From Fonsecaea monophora (taxonomy: Eukaryota > Ascomycota > Eurotiomycetes > Chaetothyriales > Herpotrichiellaceae), in assembly GCF_001642475.1 (NCBI RefSeq), contig NW_019174053.1, positions 1 to 64,000 of the forward strand: a DNA stretch of 64,000 nt, read 5' to 3'. This document shows positions 31,838 to 43,647 of this stretch, piece after piece. How positions within the stretch are numbered: position 1 is the stretch's first letter; each line of letters begins with the position of its first letter. Under the pieces are notes generated by a model. It saw only the letters and a list, made by a program, of their open reading frames with translations. It had not been told where the DNA came from and made no database searches. A program made the translations under genes and the position numbers.

Positions 31838-34078
31838 ATGTCCTTCCAGGTGCCCCAGAATGTTCCTTCGTTCAGCAGCACTCAACGCACGCATGAGGAC
31901 ACATACTGGCGGCAGAAACAAACTAGTAATGGCCATGCAAGAGGAGGACCCGCTAGTGGAATCACATCCAAGATTAACGACATCTTCGGCGAAGACAGGG
32001 GCCTGCCCATGTACAAAGATAAACCGCATTTTCCCTCAAGTCGGCGGAGAGGACAGGGTTTCTTTCGACAGAAAAGAGTGCTGGCATTGATTGGTTCTGC
32101 GTCACTACTGTTTCTCTGGTGGGTGGGATGGTTACCATGGAGCTCCCGCCAGTACTACGATCCAGCTGACCACCAACATTCTTTCTTCCACGCCGAAGAC
32201 TGGTCAGAACAGAGGGAGGCCGTAAAAGAGGTATTCAAGACATCTTGGGACGGTTATGAGAAATATGCTTGGGGCATGGACGAATACCACCCTCTTTCGA
32301 GGAAGGGAAAGAACATGGTTGAAGGTGGCATGGGTTGGATTATTGTGGACGCATTGGATACGGCCATGATGATGAATTTGACCTCGCATGTCGCCAAAGC
32401 AAGAGAATGGATATCTACGTCGCTTTCTTACACTGCCGATCACGAAGTCAACACCTTTGAGACGACCATCCGCATGCTCGGCGGTTTACTATCAGCATAC
32501 TACCTATCAACGACTTTCCCACATCTTGCACCACAACGGGACGACGACGTAAATCAACCCGGAGAGGACCTATACATCGAGAAAGCGACGGATCTTGCCG
32601 ACCGTCTCCTCGGGGCCTACGATTCACCTTCAGGGATCCCATATGCGTCTGTGAACCTAAACACCAGCCAGGGAGTTGGTTCGCACGTCGATGGAGGGGC
32701 CTCCTCTACTGCGGAGGCGGCGACTCTACAACTAGAGATGAAATACCTGGCAAAAATAACGGGAGAGCCGATCTACTGGACGAAGGCCGAGCACGTTATT
32801 GAAGTCATCGAATCCCAAAAACGCGAAGACGGTCTCTTACCAATCTACATATACCCTGCCACGGGCGAATTCCGGGGCGTAAATATACGGCTGGGATCCC
32901 GCGGCGACAGCTATTACGAATATTTGATTAAACAGTACCTTCAAACGGGTAGCGTGGAGGGGGTGTACTTGGATATGTGGGAAGAGGCACTCGAGGGTGT
33001 CAAGAAACACTTGATCACTTATTCCGAACACGCATCCTTGACCATCCTGGCCGAAAGGCAAAGTGGACTCAACGCCCCTCTGACAGCCAAGATGGATCAT
33101 CTAGCATGCTTCATGCCTGGCACCATAGCCCTAGCAGTGACCGAAGGACAGACGGTTGAGCAAGCGAAGGCCAGACTGGGGAGCAAGTGGACAAAGAAAC
33201 ATGACGAGAACCTTAAGCTCGCAGAGGAATTGATGAAGACGTGCTGGGGCATGTACAAGGTCACTCCGACTGGCCTCGCCCCCGAGATCTGCTATTTCCA
33301 TACCGACAATCCCGCTCCGCAATGGCGCGGACATGTTGACTCGGCGTGGAGACCGCCACACGCCGCCGAGCTCTCCGACGATGCCGATGCCGACTGGCGC
33401 CATGACTACGATATTCACACAAACGATGTGCACAATCTTCAACGACCCGAGACAATCGAATCCCTCTTCTACATGTACCGCATTACCAAGGACAGGAAAT
33501 ACCGGCAATGGGGGTGGGAAATGTTTGAAGCCTTCCGCGAGCACACCAAAGTCATTGATGAATTGACAGGCCAGGTTTATGCCTACACCTCCCTGGACAC
33601 TGTGATGGAAAACCCTGTCAAAGAGAGGAAACGGCGCGATAACATGGAAAGTTTCTGGTTGGCCGAGACCCTGAAATATTTCTATCTGCTCTTCTCGGAT
33701 GACGACTTCTTTCCTCTCGAAAGCGTCGTTTTCAACACGGAAGCTCATCCATTCCCGAAGTTTGACATATCAGGAAGCAAGGTCTTTACAACAGGCTGGC
33801 GCAGGACCAAAGGCTTGACTTCTGAGCGTAAGTCTGAGGGCGGTGTGGTCGAAGATGACTCTGAACAGCTCAAAAGTATACGTGTTGGAAGTGGTGTACG
33901 CTTTGACGACAATGGAAACAGCATCCCGGTTCCCGCGGAGGTTGGGGAGCAACAGGTCCCGGCTGCTGTTGGCGAAAATGGGCACGATTTCTCTCAGGGC
34001 CTACCAGTTCGCGCGCTTTCAGATGGCATAGTGTCGCTTGAAAATGGCGAGGATATCGCCAAAGAGGGAGGCGATTAA
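31838..34078 (+). CDS. Mannosyl-oligosaccharide alpha-1,2-mannosidase, GH47 class I
   Basis: A single exon of 746 aa. It is a type II membrane enzyme: an 80-residue cytosolic tail, a TM anchor at about residues 81-100 (VLALIGSASLLFLWWVGWLP), then a lumenal GH47 domain. It trims alpha-1,2-mannose from N-glycans in the ER or Golgi and needs calcium. Family marks include the first block KTSWDGYEKYAWGMDEYHP, the MGWIIVDALDT block, the FETTIRMLGGLLSAYYLS block, GSRGDSYYEYLIKQY, RPETIESLFYMYR and the calcium-binding TEAHPFP end of the domain. A polar tail of about 110 residues follows. The N-terminal tail is longer than in yeast Mns1. Confidence 0.95.
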   Translation: MSFQVPQNVPSFSSTQRTHEDTYWRQKQTSNGHARGGPASGITSKINDIFGEDRGLPMYKDKPHFPSSRRRGQGFFRQKRVLALIGSASLLFLWWVGWLPWSSRQYYDPADHQHSFFHAEDWSEQREAVKEVFKTSWDGYEKYAWGMDEYHPLSRKGKNMVEGGMGWIIVDALDTAMMMNLTSHVAKAREWISTSLSYTADHEVNTFETTIRMLGGLLSAYYLSTTFPHLAPQRDDDVNQPGEDLYIEKATDLADRLLGAYDSPSGIPYASVNLNTSQGVGSHVDGGASSTAEAATLQLEMKYLAKITGEPIYWTKAEHVIEVIESQKREDGLLPIYIYPATGEFRGVNIRLGSRGDSYYEYLIKQYLQTGSVEGVYLDMWEEALEGVKKHLITYSEHASLTILAERQSGLNAPLTAKMDHLACFMPGTIALAVTEGQTVEQAKARLGSKWTKKHDENLKLAEELMKTCWGMYKVTPTGLAPEICYFHTDNPAPQWRGHVDSAWRPPHAAELSDDADADWRHDYDIHTNDVHNLQRPETIESLFYMYRITKDRKYRQWGWEMFEAFREHTKVIDELTGQVYAYTSLDTVMENPVKERKRRDNMESFWLAETLKYFYLLFSDDDFFPLESVVFNTEAHPFPKFDISGSKVFTTGWRRTKGLTSERKSEGGVVEDDSEQLKSIRVGSGVRFDDNGNSIPVPAEVGEQQVPAAVGENGHDFSQGLPVRALSDGIVSLENGEDIAKEGGD

Positions 34079-35088
34079 GATGAAATCTGGAGATGACTTG
34101 ATCACTGTGTCTTTGAGCCGGGAGATCGGTACCATGTCCTGCTTGAACACGATGCTTTCTGGCCAGAGGTATTGGCTGGTCCGCATACTTTGATCTCGAG
34201 AGCGCTGTACCAAAATCTGGTTGTGTTTGCATGGAAGCAAGGCTGCGTGTGCAATCGTGCTTTTGGACGATTGGGCCGGGGTGGTTGGAAATGATCACAA
34301 CAAACAGGAGCATTGCAGGTTGGTTTTCATTTTGGGACAAAAGCGAGCCAAGGGATAGAAGGCGTTTGGAAGAATCCCGAACGAATCATGTTCTCCGGGC
34401 ATTGGCGGAGATTTGAAGTAAGCATTGTTCATGCTTTCTCTTTCTGCTGGGTATTTTGGTAGAGTGTTTGTGGATCGCCATGATTTCGCCATACGCAAGT
34501 AAAGGAAGTAAAGGCCATCGCGCCCGTTGTAGAGGCTCCGTCAGCTATAGTATGCGTATGGTTCAAGGACTCGACCACCGCGAAGGATCCGTACAGTACC
34601 GTCCTTTCCCTGCATCAGACACACACGGTGCGTGGCCCTTTAAACTCAGTACTTCGATCAAGTCTTTGACTTGGCCTGGCTTGCACGGAGACAGAAGTAC
34701 CGCATTCGCGACCCACGAAGCCCGTGGATTCGTTTCACTCGCTCGCCTCCTATGAGACGATTTAGCGTATCCTCGAACCGTGGCTTCGACCGAACCTGTG
34801 CCCTTCTAGCGCTCGGCATAAATTATGTAGTGTCGTCCCGATGTTTCTCAGCACAGGTTTGTGGAAAGGTGATTATGGCGTCTGTGGAAACGTCGCCTTG
34901 GGGTGGGGTTGGGTTATCGTCATAGTCGTATTTCGTCAAGGGGTGGTTTTCGTTCATTCGTTTTACTCCTGTGCGCAAGTCTGTCCTGCTTGGTTCCTTC
35001 CTTCATTTTCGTTTCGTTCGATGATAAGAGGCCCGTGGTCATGGTCATGGTAGATGATTGGGTGGTGGCAAGTCTCTGAGGATGGTTT
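34079..35088. other. Intergenic region between convergent genes
   Basis: No coding region is supported. It contains the 3' flanks of the mannosidase and BUD23 genes. Confidence 0.55.
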
Positions 35089-35934
35089 TTAAAACTTGGG
35101 CCCTCTCCTCCGGGCGGTATACTTCGAATCCGTCTTGACCACCTTGCCTTTATTCCTCATCTTCTCCTTTTTCTTTATCACCCACGCCTTACTGCCCTTG
35201 ACGTCGTCCGGGGCCCCGCGTCGGCCTCCGCCACCCTTGTGCGCCGCCGACATCTTGGCCTCCCGGATCCGCCTACCGTCCTCGATGTCGACGTTGTCCA
35301 TGTTCCTGACGCGGTCGGTGATGTCGCCCCCGCCGACGCTGAGGACGAGGTACGTCTTGACGTTCTTGGTGCCGCCGTCGTCCTCGAGAATGCCGGCCCC
35401 GAACCCCGCACGCACGGCGGCCTGGGAGATCATGGTCCGCTGCGCGTCGTTCTTCGGGTAGAACTGCAGGACGGCGCGGCCGCCGCGGCGCAGCGACGCG
35501 TAGAGCCCGTCGAAGAACCGCCGCAGCCGGCCCTCGGGCGACACGCCGCTCGTCTCCGCGTTGCACAGCCACTGCACCGCGGAGATGCTGATGGCGGCGT
35601 CAAACGTGCCCGCGCGGAAGGGGACGCCCTGGCCCATGTCCGCCAGAAACAGATCCCCTTCCACATCCTCCCTCTGCAGCGCAATGTCCAGCATGCTGGG
35701 CGATATATCCATGCCCACCCAAATGTGCCCTTCTTCTGACAGGATCTCGCCCGACAGGCCCGACCCGCAGCCAACGTCGAGGATGAACGAGGGAGAATCG
35801 AGGTCGAGGAGCTCCAGTGCGCGATGCGTCATGGAGGCCTGGATCGACTGGATGCGTGACGACGTCGTGTACTTGGCCGAGGCCGTGTCGTTGTAGTACA
35901 GGTCCGGCGGGAGGAGGTCTTCGGGGCGAGACAT
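35089..35934 (-). CDS. BUD23: 18S rRNA (guanine-N7)-methyltransferase Bud23
   Basis: A single exon of 281 aa from the ATG at 35934, which gives the family N terminus MSRPEDLLPPDLYYND; the frame is open further upstream, but that sequence is not family-like. Bud23, with its activator Trm112, methylates a guanine in 18S rRNA during small-subunit maturation. Visible marks are the SAM-binding LDVGCGSGLSGE, GMDISPSML, DMGQGVPF, AISISAVQWLCNA and the basic C-terminal region (KKKEKMRNKGKVVKTDSKYT) ending RRRGPKF, which is characteristic of this family. The gene is strongly GC-rich. Confidence 0.96.
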   Translation of the reverse strand: MSRPEDLLPPDLYYNDTASAKYTTSSRIQSIQASMTHRALELLDLDSPSFILDVGCGSGLSGEILSEEGHIWVGMDISPSMLDIALQREDVEGDLFLADMGQGVPFRAGTFDAAISISAVQWLCNAETSGVSPEGRLRRFFDGLYASLRRGGRAVLQFYPKNDAQRTMISQAAVRAGFGAGILEDDGGTKNVKTYLVLSVGGGDITDRVRNMDNVDIEDGRRIREAKMSAAHKGGGGRRGAPDDVKGSKAWVIKKKEKMRNKGKVVKTDSKYTARRRGPKF

Positions 35935-37237
35935 GGTTGCGATACCTTTTTTTTGGCGGTGACGCGAGAGAAAAATGTTTCCCTCCTTGGGGACGTTTTC
36001 TGTATTTTTTGGTCCAAAAAGTGCCACAGGCACAAAACGGGCGTGGTCTGTCAAGGGTGATGCATGTTGTGCAATGCAGGGTTGTCGTTGGGTGGGAAGC
36101 GCACGAAAATTAAAATTTCTGGTGGAGAAACCGTGCTGGCTCAATTATTGTTCAAATCGACTCCGCAGCAGCAAGTGGTGGATGATGTGCGCACAATGGC
36201 GGCAGTCTGGGATTATTTCTGTGGGGGGGGCCCTTCAGCCTCGTCAAGCGGCGACCCCATCCACAGCCTTGTTACCCACCGAGAGAGACCTCTTGTGACA
36301 CGTGCAACTTTTCCTAGGTACTTCTCACAAACTGCTAATTGAGGCCTCGCGTGCTGGCCTGCCTCTTCTAACGATGATACTTCACGACTATGCGAGGTCC
36401 AATTGTGTCTGTTCGTGCTACGCGGTTAACACACCCAAACTGTATTGTTTGACTATCCGCAACGTACATAGCCGTCGATAGAGTGATGGTCAATGCCTTG
36501 AGATATAACTCGGATCGAATACAGCCTGTTATGTGTATATATATTACCTCTCGCTCCTCTGGCGCCGTCATCCTACCCCTACCAAAATCTAGGGTTTCTA
36601 AGCTGGAATGTCACTCTTTTTCGATCTGCTCTCGGCGGTTGCACCACGGTCATTCGGAGGGTCTATCGAAGTACCGAGTACGTGTATCTCAATAGAACCA
36701 GCAATCGGTGATCGTCTACGCTTCAAGAACAGCACAATATCATGATAAAACGAAACTGACCTCCTCCGACGTTTCAGGCCGTTCAATTTGAGGTTTGCCG
36801 CCTGATAGGGTCGACTTAAAAAGATCAAGAGAATTTCAGGGGAGAACCGACTAGTCAGCTGATCAGTTTCGTCCATTGTATGTACGTTACGTATGTTATG
36901 TACATAAATTGTCATTCTTTTGCTTTTTTCTTGTTTCTTCTATTGCTGCTGAACAACTGACTGAATCTGGCGAAAATTGCCCAAATGCGCTGTAGCGCCC
37001 ACTTTCCAACACCCCCCCCCCCCCCCCCCCCAAGAAAACTTCTCCCAGTCGATAGGCAACACCAGGTGGAGTTATCAAAACGAGTGTGACTGGGCGGGAG
37101 AGAGAGATTTTCGGTTCCACACGGGGAACAAAAGCCCATGATTCATACCGTGCCCCTTTGCGCAAAGAAAGGGCGGGTAAAAATTTTGCATGTATATATG
37201 TATAATCCAATAGTTGAGGCCGGAGACTTTGTGCATT
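35935..37237. other. Intergenic region upstream of BUD23
   Basis: No gene is supported. It includes a GTACCGAGTAC motif at 36671-36681 and a 21-base C homopolymer at 37012-37032 in the 3' flank of the permease gene. Confidence 0.55.
37012..37032. repeat. Poly-C tract (21 bases)
   Basis: An uninterrupted cytosine run, about 200 bp beyond the permease stop codon. Exact length may be affected by sequencing error. Confidence 0.85.
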
Positions 37238-38987
37238 TTAATCCTTGGTGTTGCGGTCCGAGTCGGCCACGACGGCGTCGACGACGTCCTTGTTGAGGCC
37301 TTTCCAGTTGGCCTTGCCCCATAGGAACCAGAGAGCCAATGCGACGAGCTGGACAAAGGCGTTGATGGGGAGGGCGTAGTTCATGTCGGAGCCGTTGATA
37401 GGGAGGAAGGACGGGAAGCACAGGAAGACCATGATGTAGGCTGAGTAGATGACCGCAAAGATGTTGATGTAAATGCCCCAGCGGCCCAGAGACCATCCAG
37501 GGGGCTCAACCCTCCCTCTGTACCGCGCCCAGATCATGCAGGCAATGGCCATGAGGTATGATTGGTACAGGCCGAGAGTTGAGAGCGCCACGATGACGTT
37601 GAATGCGACGCTGCTGCCCACGTTGAGGAGCGCCAGCAACATGACGATGAAGACCGGCAGCCAGACCGAGCGAACGGGGATGCGGTGCTTCGGGTCGATG
37701 TACGAAAAGTAGGCGGGGAGTGCTCCATCTCGAGACCAGGCCCAAGTCAATCGAGATGCAGACGCAATACTGCCGAGACAGCAAGCCAGAGTCACGATCA
37801 TCGATAGGCCCACCATTGCCGAGCCTGCCCTTGTGGATTGAGTCGCATTGATGCAGATGAGTAACAGGGGATATCCCGAGGAGAGCAGGTCGTTGACGTC
37901 TCCAGCACAGAACAGGAAGACAAGCACCATCCCGTACGCAAGCGCCCCGTTCATGACAATACTCCAGAACATGGCTCGCGGTACTGCGTGTCGCGCCTTT
38001 CGCACTTCTTCAGACATATGGACTGCTCCATCAAAACCTGTAGTCACTCAATCAGCTTCCGGAAAACTGGCACATCTCTTCCTGCGTGTGCTACATGTAA
38101 CTTACCTACGAAACCCCAGGTGGCGGTAAGCATCCCAAGGTTGAATGAGATGTACTCGTTGTTCCACCCAGAAAGAGCCGACTTCTCCAAGAAGACAAAG
38201 TCTGCCGTGTGGCGGGGAGCGAGTGTGACCAACACCGAAACGAAGACCACCCACATGATGATGTGCAGCAGACCGGAGAGCAACTCGATCCAGGGAATTG
38301 TCCAAAAAGCGTACTGATTCATCAATCCCTGGACAAGAAGCAGGGCGTAGATGATCAAGGTCACATGCCATCCGTGTGGAATGTATGTTGGATAGTTGGC
38401 AATGACAAGTGCCTGAATCATGAGGGCAGCGATGTTCGCTACGCCGGCCAAAAGCGAGATCCACGAGAACCAGGTGATCCAGCCTTGCATCCAGGTGATG
38501 AATCGTCTGTGAGATGGAGGCGCGAGGTAGTGAGTCCAATGGTACTGCGCGCCTGCGATTGGCTGTACCGAAGCCATCTCAGCCATGGATGCGACCTGGC
38601 ACAGCACACCTGAGATGACGACGAAATAGCCAAAGGAGACGGATCGAGGACCGCCATTCCAGAAGAAGTATGCAATGTTTCTATCTGAGATCAGTTTGTA
38701 TCCAGAGAGTGAAGAGGAACATGTTAATCATACGACGCAATGGCCTCCCAGGACGACATATAACTGAGGGCGAAGAAGAAAATCTGGGCGAAGCTGAAAA
38801 TTCTCTGCGAATGGTTTTAGCCTTGCGCAGTCAGTCTTTGTGAGTGAAGGAAACCTACTCGGACTCTCGTCGACGTGTTTCTAGTCCCGTCAGTCCTTTG
38901 GCCGCGATACTGCGTTGAAAACTCTCTCTTCTCATCTTCAATGTTGACTTGAGGCCCTTTGACCGGGCTCATCTCGTGGGACTCCAT
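37238..38987 (-). CDS. APC-superfamily amino acid/amine permease (GABA/choline permease-like)
   Basis: Four exons on the minus strand (38987-38859, 38804-38734, 38680-38106, 38037-37238) join in phase to 524 aa. The short polar N terminus leads into SFAQIFFFALSYMSSWEAIAS, then NGGPRSVSFGYFVV, then the family hallmark EMASVQPIAGAQYHWTHYLAP; about 12 TM helices follow. The segment GFDGAVHMSEEVRKARHAVP is the conserved cytosolic loop of the amino acid/choline transporter (ACT) group of fungal permeases, which import GABA, choline or polyamines by proton symport across the plasma membrane. Intron 2 must use the second of two adjacent AG acceptors (after ATAG), as the first would create an in-frame stop. 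The substrate is unassigned. Confidence 0.93.
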
Positions 38988-41470
38988 CTTGGATGCAGAT
39001 AGCTACCAAAATGTCCTAGAAGGCGAGAGGAAGAAGCAGTGGAAGATGAAGGATGAGAGGTAGAGAAATGGAAGGAATGACAGATTCAATGACCTGCAGG
39101 ATATGGCTTGCCGATGGTCCCCTGAAAAACGTGGACAGTTTGCCGAGATTGGGCCTAAGCCACGCAACAGCGAACAAGCGTGTAGCTCGTAGAGAGGTGA
39201 GACGTTTGAATGGACCAAGGTACGGAGTAGAATGATAAGGGGGAGGAGGAATTCAAAAGCCATCGGTCGGTTCATGCCTCGTGTTGACAACAAAAGCTCG
39301 CTTGGAGGAGGGGGTGGATTGTCTGGGGAGATCCCACCAATTGGACTGAGAGTGTCTCGAGGCAGAACAGACGGCGACTTGAACTATAGAGAATCCCTGG
39401 CGGTAGGTAGCACAAGCAGGGCGCCGTTGAGGAGCACGACTGCATGATTGTCTGGATGGATCGGGTTGCTTCGCTGCTGAGGGTGCAGGTGGGTGCGACT
39501 TTTCCCCACCTCATATCCCGAGTACAGACTCCAGATACGAGCTCAGAGGTATCTTTTCTGCGCCTCCGGGTTTCACCACCACAGTAGACCCTGTCGACGG
39601 GGGACTGGCCACTACCGGAAACGCGAAAAATACAACATACTCGAAGGGGAAGTTGACATGCATGGTCCGAGCATGGGTTGGCGAATTGTATGGCCAACGC
39701 GAGAGGACTACTCGGCAGACAAGCATGATAAGGATCACTGACAGGAGAGTCTGCGTCCAGACGTCGTTTGGCGACTCTCGGCAAGAATGTCAGTGGTTTG
39801 ATGGCTCCCAATTAGGTGCATAAGCCGGGATAGATACAGACAAGGTCGAGACACAGACAAACTAGGGGCGGGGAACCAAAGGATCGCAGTGTGGAGCGGG
39901 CCGTGGTAGTTTAAAGAGTGGAAACGGATTCTTGTTCCCCGGCGGTGTCGATCAGCCAGTCCACACCGTATTCGGACTAGGGCTTCATGCCGCCAAGAAC
40001 CACCAGTTTTGCAACCCCTCAGGCTCTTATCCAGTTCAAGCCTGGGATTGGCTGCCTGCCCATCAATTTCAGGTCATGATACCGCCATCTTTGTGTTGCA
40101 ACTCATGTCAAACTACTTGTAAATCTGTTGTCGGCTCTCGGGGTCCCTAAAAGTGATGGAGATGGCCCTTGGCAACTGGGTACCACCTAGTGAGAGCCCC
40201 AAATATGCCGCAAGCCTTCTTCGTATTGCGATCCTGCGGCTTACTGCAAGCCTCGTTCTTTCAACCGCGCTATCATTGACCAGGGTAGCGAGCGTCCAGG
40301 GTCGGTCGTCCATGGATTTTTCCCATCGGTCAAGAGAGTGTCAAGCGGCCCGCTTTGTCCCGCTAGCCTCATGCCATCACTGCGAAATACAACTCTGCTT
40401 CCATTGAAATCTCCTAGAGATTCTGGGCAGCATGCCTGAACTAGGTAGAGGCGTTGGCTGCATGTGGGCCTTGCATGTTTTGATCCTCAAATCACAGAAA
40501 GTCACAGTTGCTGTCTGCCTGGTCCCTGCCTCGAGCAATGGGATCGCCACCGTTGTGGTGAGCTGATGGGCAAAGCTGTGTGATGAGTCTGGTTCGTGAA
40601 CTTTGGTCATTCGTTGCCTCGCAAGCCTTTTCCAGCTCGAATAGCCCCTGAACCGCAATGTTTTTCCGTGCTTGATCTAAATGATCAGCAATTTCTCGCC
40701 AGTCGTCTCGGGGGATTGGCGCAAGCGAGCCTGGCAAGCAATGGAGACAGCTCGCAGACCAGCCCAGAGCCCCCGTTCATGGGTGAACTGCCTCGTTGAT
40801 GCTGAGAGGCTGAAGTGGCTGGATCGCCAGAGTGGGAAGTCAACAGTATTACGACCCATGATAACGTGGTGACTATCGCACTGTCACCAACTTTGACATG
40901 GACGAGAAAACATTTCATCACCGTTGGCAGTTCTACAAGTCTCACGGAATTCACCGTGAGCAATACGAGTGAACTTGTCTAAAGTCCAGAACATGTCCTT
41001 ACATAGAGCCTTGCTGTGCAGAGCCCGTTTGAGCCGTTCGCTTCAAAGTCGGTCAGAAGGGTTGGGGGACCTTTCTGGCCTGGTCACCTAGTCCGGGAAA
41101 TGAATCAATGGTGGCGGCCCCCGGCGAACGGCCCATGCTCGTCGCATTGTTCCCTTTCCCTGGTGCATTAGCAGCGCTGTTCCTGACACCTGCCAGGGTC
41201 GTGGATTGGCCAGGGCTTTTCCCTTCACGTGTTTGCTGTACGGAGTAGGCTTGGGCAACGGGGGCCATCGGCTAGGGCGCCTTTGAGGCATTGACTGCTC
41301 CGTATACCGTGCATTTCGTTTCCAAGATTCCAAGTAACAGCGACGCCCAGCTTGGCCGGCAGAGATATACCATATCCTCGCCTCCCCCTTGGGGTCGTCC
41401 ACTCCTCCGCTACCAGGACTTTCGAAGGAGGGCGTCTCTAGACTATTCTCGCAGGACGGTCACTCTCATC
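38988..41470. other. Intergenic region of about 2.5 kb between divergent membrane-protein genes
   Basis: No coding region is supported. It presumably holds both promoters. TACGGAGTA-type motifs occur at 39221-39229 and 41238-41248. Confidence 0.5.
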
Positions 41471-42894
41471 ATGTCTGGTAGCGATACTGGTCAAGGTGGT
41501 ATCTATGAACCCCTCCTCCCTCCGTTGCAAGACATCACCCCAAAGGATCGTGGTCCCATCGCCTTGGCCACGGCAGTGACCCTGCTCGTTATTTCTTCAT
41601 TGATCGTGGGTGTCAAATTATGGACGAGATATGCTACAACTCGAAACTTTGGGGCGAACGACATTGCAATGTTCGCGGCAATTGTACGGACATGTCCCTT
41701 GGAACGCGCTGGGACAGTCTGCTAACTCGTCTTTGCTGCAGGCACTGGCATACGGCCAAACTATTTCCCTCTCCCTCGCGGCTCAGAAGGGATTGGGTCG
41801 ACACCAAACTGCGATCAAGGAACCGGATCTCATCGAGTTTAGCAAAGTAAGGACTCCTGTGGCAACGAAATACGTGGTTAGAAGTGGCTGACGTGCCATC
41901 AGTTGTTTTATGCTTCCAACATTCTCCTCATCCTGGCGTTGGCTTGTGCCAAAGCAGCGGTGACTCTGCTTATCATTGCCATCAAGCCGCTACGAGCCAT
42001 CATGTTTGCCTGTTACGGGATGCTCGGTTTCATTGCACTTTGGGGAGTAGTCAGCGTGTTCGTCCTTGCCTTCCAGTGTTCACCGAACCGTTGGTCAGTC
42101 GGCCCCAGCTCGGGTGCCGATGCACAGACTTGCATCGATCAATATGCGATGCAGGTGGCAGTGCGAGCCGTGGATATCGCCATCGACGTAGGAATTGTGC
42201 TCTTACCAGCACTGATGATGCGATCGGTCCAAGTCCCGAATGCTAAGCGGTGGATGGTGGTCACATTGTTCGCCATCAGACTGGCGTAAGTTGTCCCAGA
42301 TCTGCTTTCAATGAACAGCTGACTGAAAACCTTTGCAGGACACCCGTATTCACAGCAGTCTCGATTGTCGCATACGACGACTTCTATCACTCTGTCCCTC
42401 AAGATCGCACCTGGCACGCCGTCACACCCTCCGTCTGGACATCCTGTGCCTTGAATCTATCAATCGTCACGGCCTGCATCCCCTCAATCAAGCGCTTCCT
42501 GGCCGACTGGGCAGCTGGTCTCAGTGCCATCACCATATCTGAGCCTTTCGAGCTGGAGCATTCCGCTGGTAAGACCGGTGCCGGGCTCACATACGCCGCG
42601 GGCAGCGGCATGGGAAGCAAGATCGCCACAAGACTGGGATTTGCGACCACTAGCAAGGCCGAAATCACGTCTACGGTACGCAGCCGTAGCGACAATGACG
42701 ACGACGACACGATTTTGAACACGTCGAGAAATCGCTCGCGGGGCGCCAACGGGCGACAGCCAGACAATACATCCGAGAGCGTCAAAGGTCTCACGGACGG
42801 TGTGATCATGCACTCGATCGATTACCGTGTCGAGTACGAAGACCCGACGATAGATCATCGCGACTGGAGTAGTCGCAGCAGTGGCGGTCGCTAA
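41471..42894 (+). CDS. Pth11-like / rhodopsin-domain integral membrane protein
   Basis: Four exons (41471-41683, 41742-41846, 41903-42285, 42339-42894) give 418 aa. About seven TM helices are visible, including ALATAVTLLVISSLIVGVKL, LFYASNILLILALACAKAAV, AIMFACYGMLGFIALWGVVS and VDIAIDVGIVLLPALMM. The layout, with RYATTRNFGANDIAMFAAI and the LFY segment starting a TM helix, matches the fungal rhodopsin (SAT4/Pth11-like) family of orphan receptor-like proteins, some of which sense surfaces in pathogens. No CFEM domain is present at the N terminus. The cytosolic tail of about 130 residues is rich in Ser, Asp and Arg. The ligand is unknown. Confidence 0.9.
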
Positions 42895-43647
42895 AGTTCT
42901 CCACGCGAGACCAACGAATGTCGCGGACATGTCACGGACGGAAAGAGAAGGAATGGGATATATATACATGTACAACACGATATGATGTTCAGGGAGGCAA
43001 GGGTATATTGTCAGCGCAAAGAGGCGACTCTGGTTGTGTACATCAAGTCTACTCGTTAGAAGTCCAGCATGGTACACGGTTGGACCGGGAAAGTGGCTGG
43101 TCGAAAAGCGTGTGCATCAAGGGTTGTTTGGCCACGTCAACACTTTATACAAATACCATTTCTGATCCCGTTGATTGTTCATATTGGGCGTGATAACTGA
43201 GTGGATAAGTTGTCGATGAAATAAACCTCATACTCCGGTAGTTCCCCGTACTGGTACATTTCGATATGTAAAAGAATCCACCGGCGAGCGATTCGCGGGC
43301 GGTGGCCCCTGCTTTCTTTGCCGCTCGTGCCAGCCGATTGTGGCCGCCTCGCCGCTTCGCAAACATGCCAAGAACCCCTTTTGAGGCTGAATCGACGTCA
43401 CTCTGCGCAGGCTTTTTGTCTCGTGTTTGTCAAAGTGTCATTTCTACCCCCCTCGTGTTGGTTGGTCTTTGTATTGACTGAACAGCTTGGTCTCAACGCG
43501 ACTCCCGAATTCCTGTCTTCCTCCGCCTCCCCCTTCGATGGCCTTTCCCATATTACCATCTACCTCTCTGATTCCGGCTATCGTCGTTGAAGACTCTTAA
43601 ATCTTCCGGCCACATCGACTCGTCCTACTTGCGCACACGAACGAATC
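42895..43647. other. Intergenic region
   Basis: It contains the 3' flank of the receptor gene and the promoter of the Svp26-like gene. No gene is supported. Confidence 0.55.

Noticed and set aside
38681..38733. In-frame stop at the second splice of the permease gene
   Set aside because: It arises only with the first AG acceptor; the next AG four bases on gives a continuous family-like sequence.
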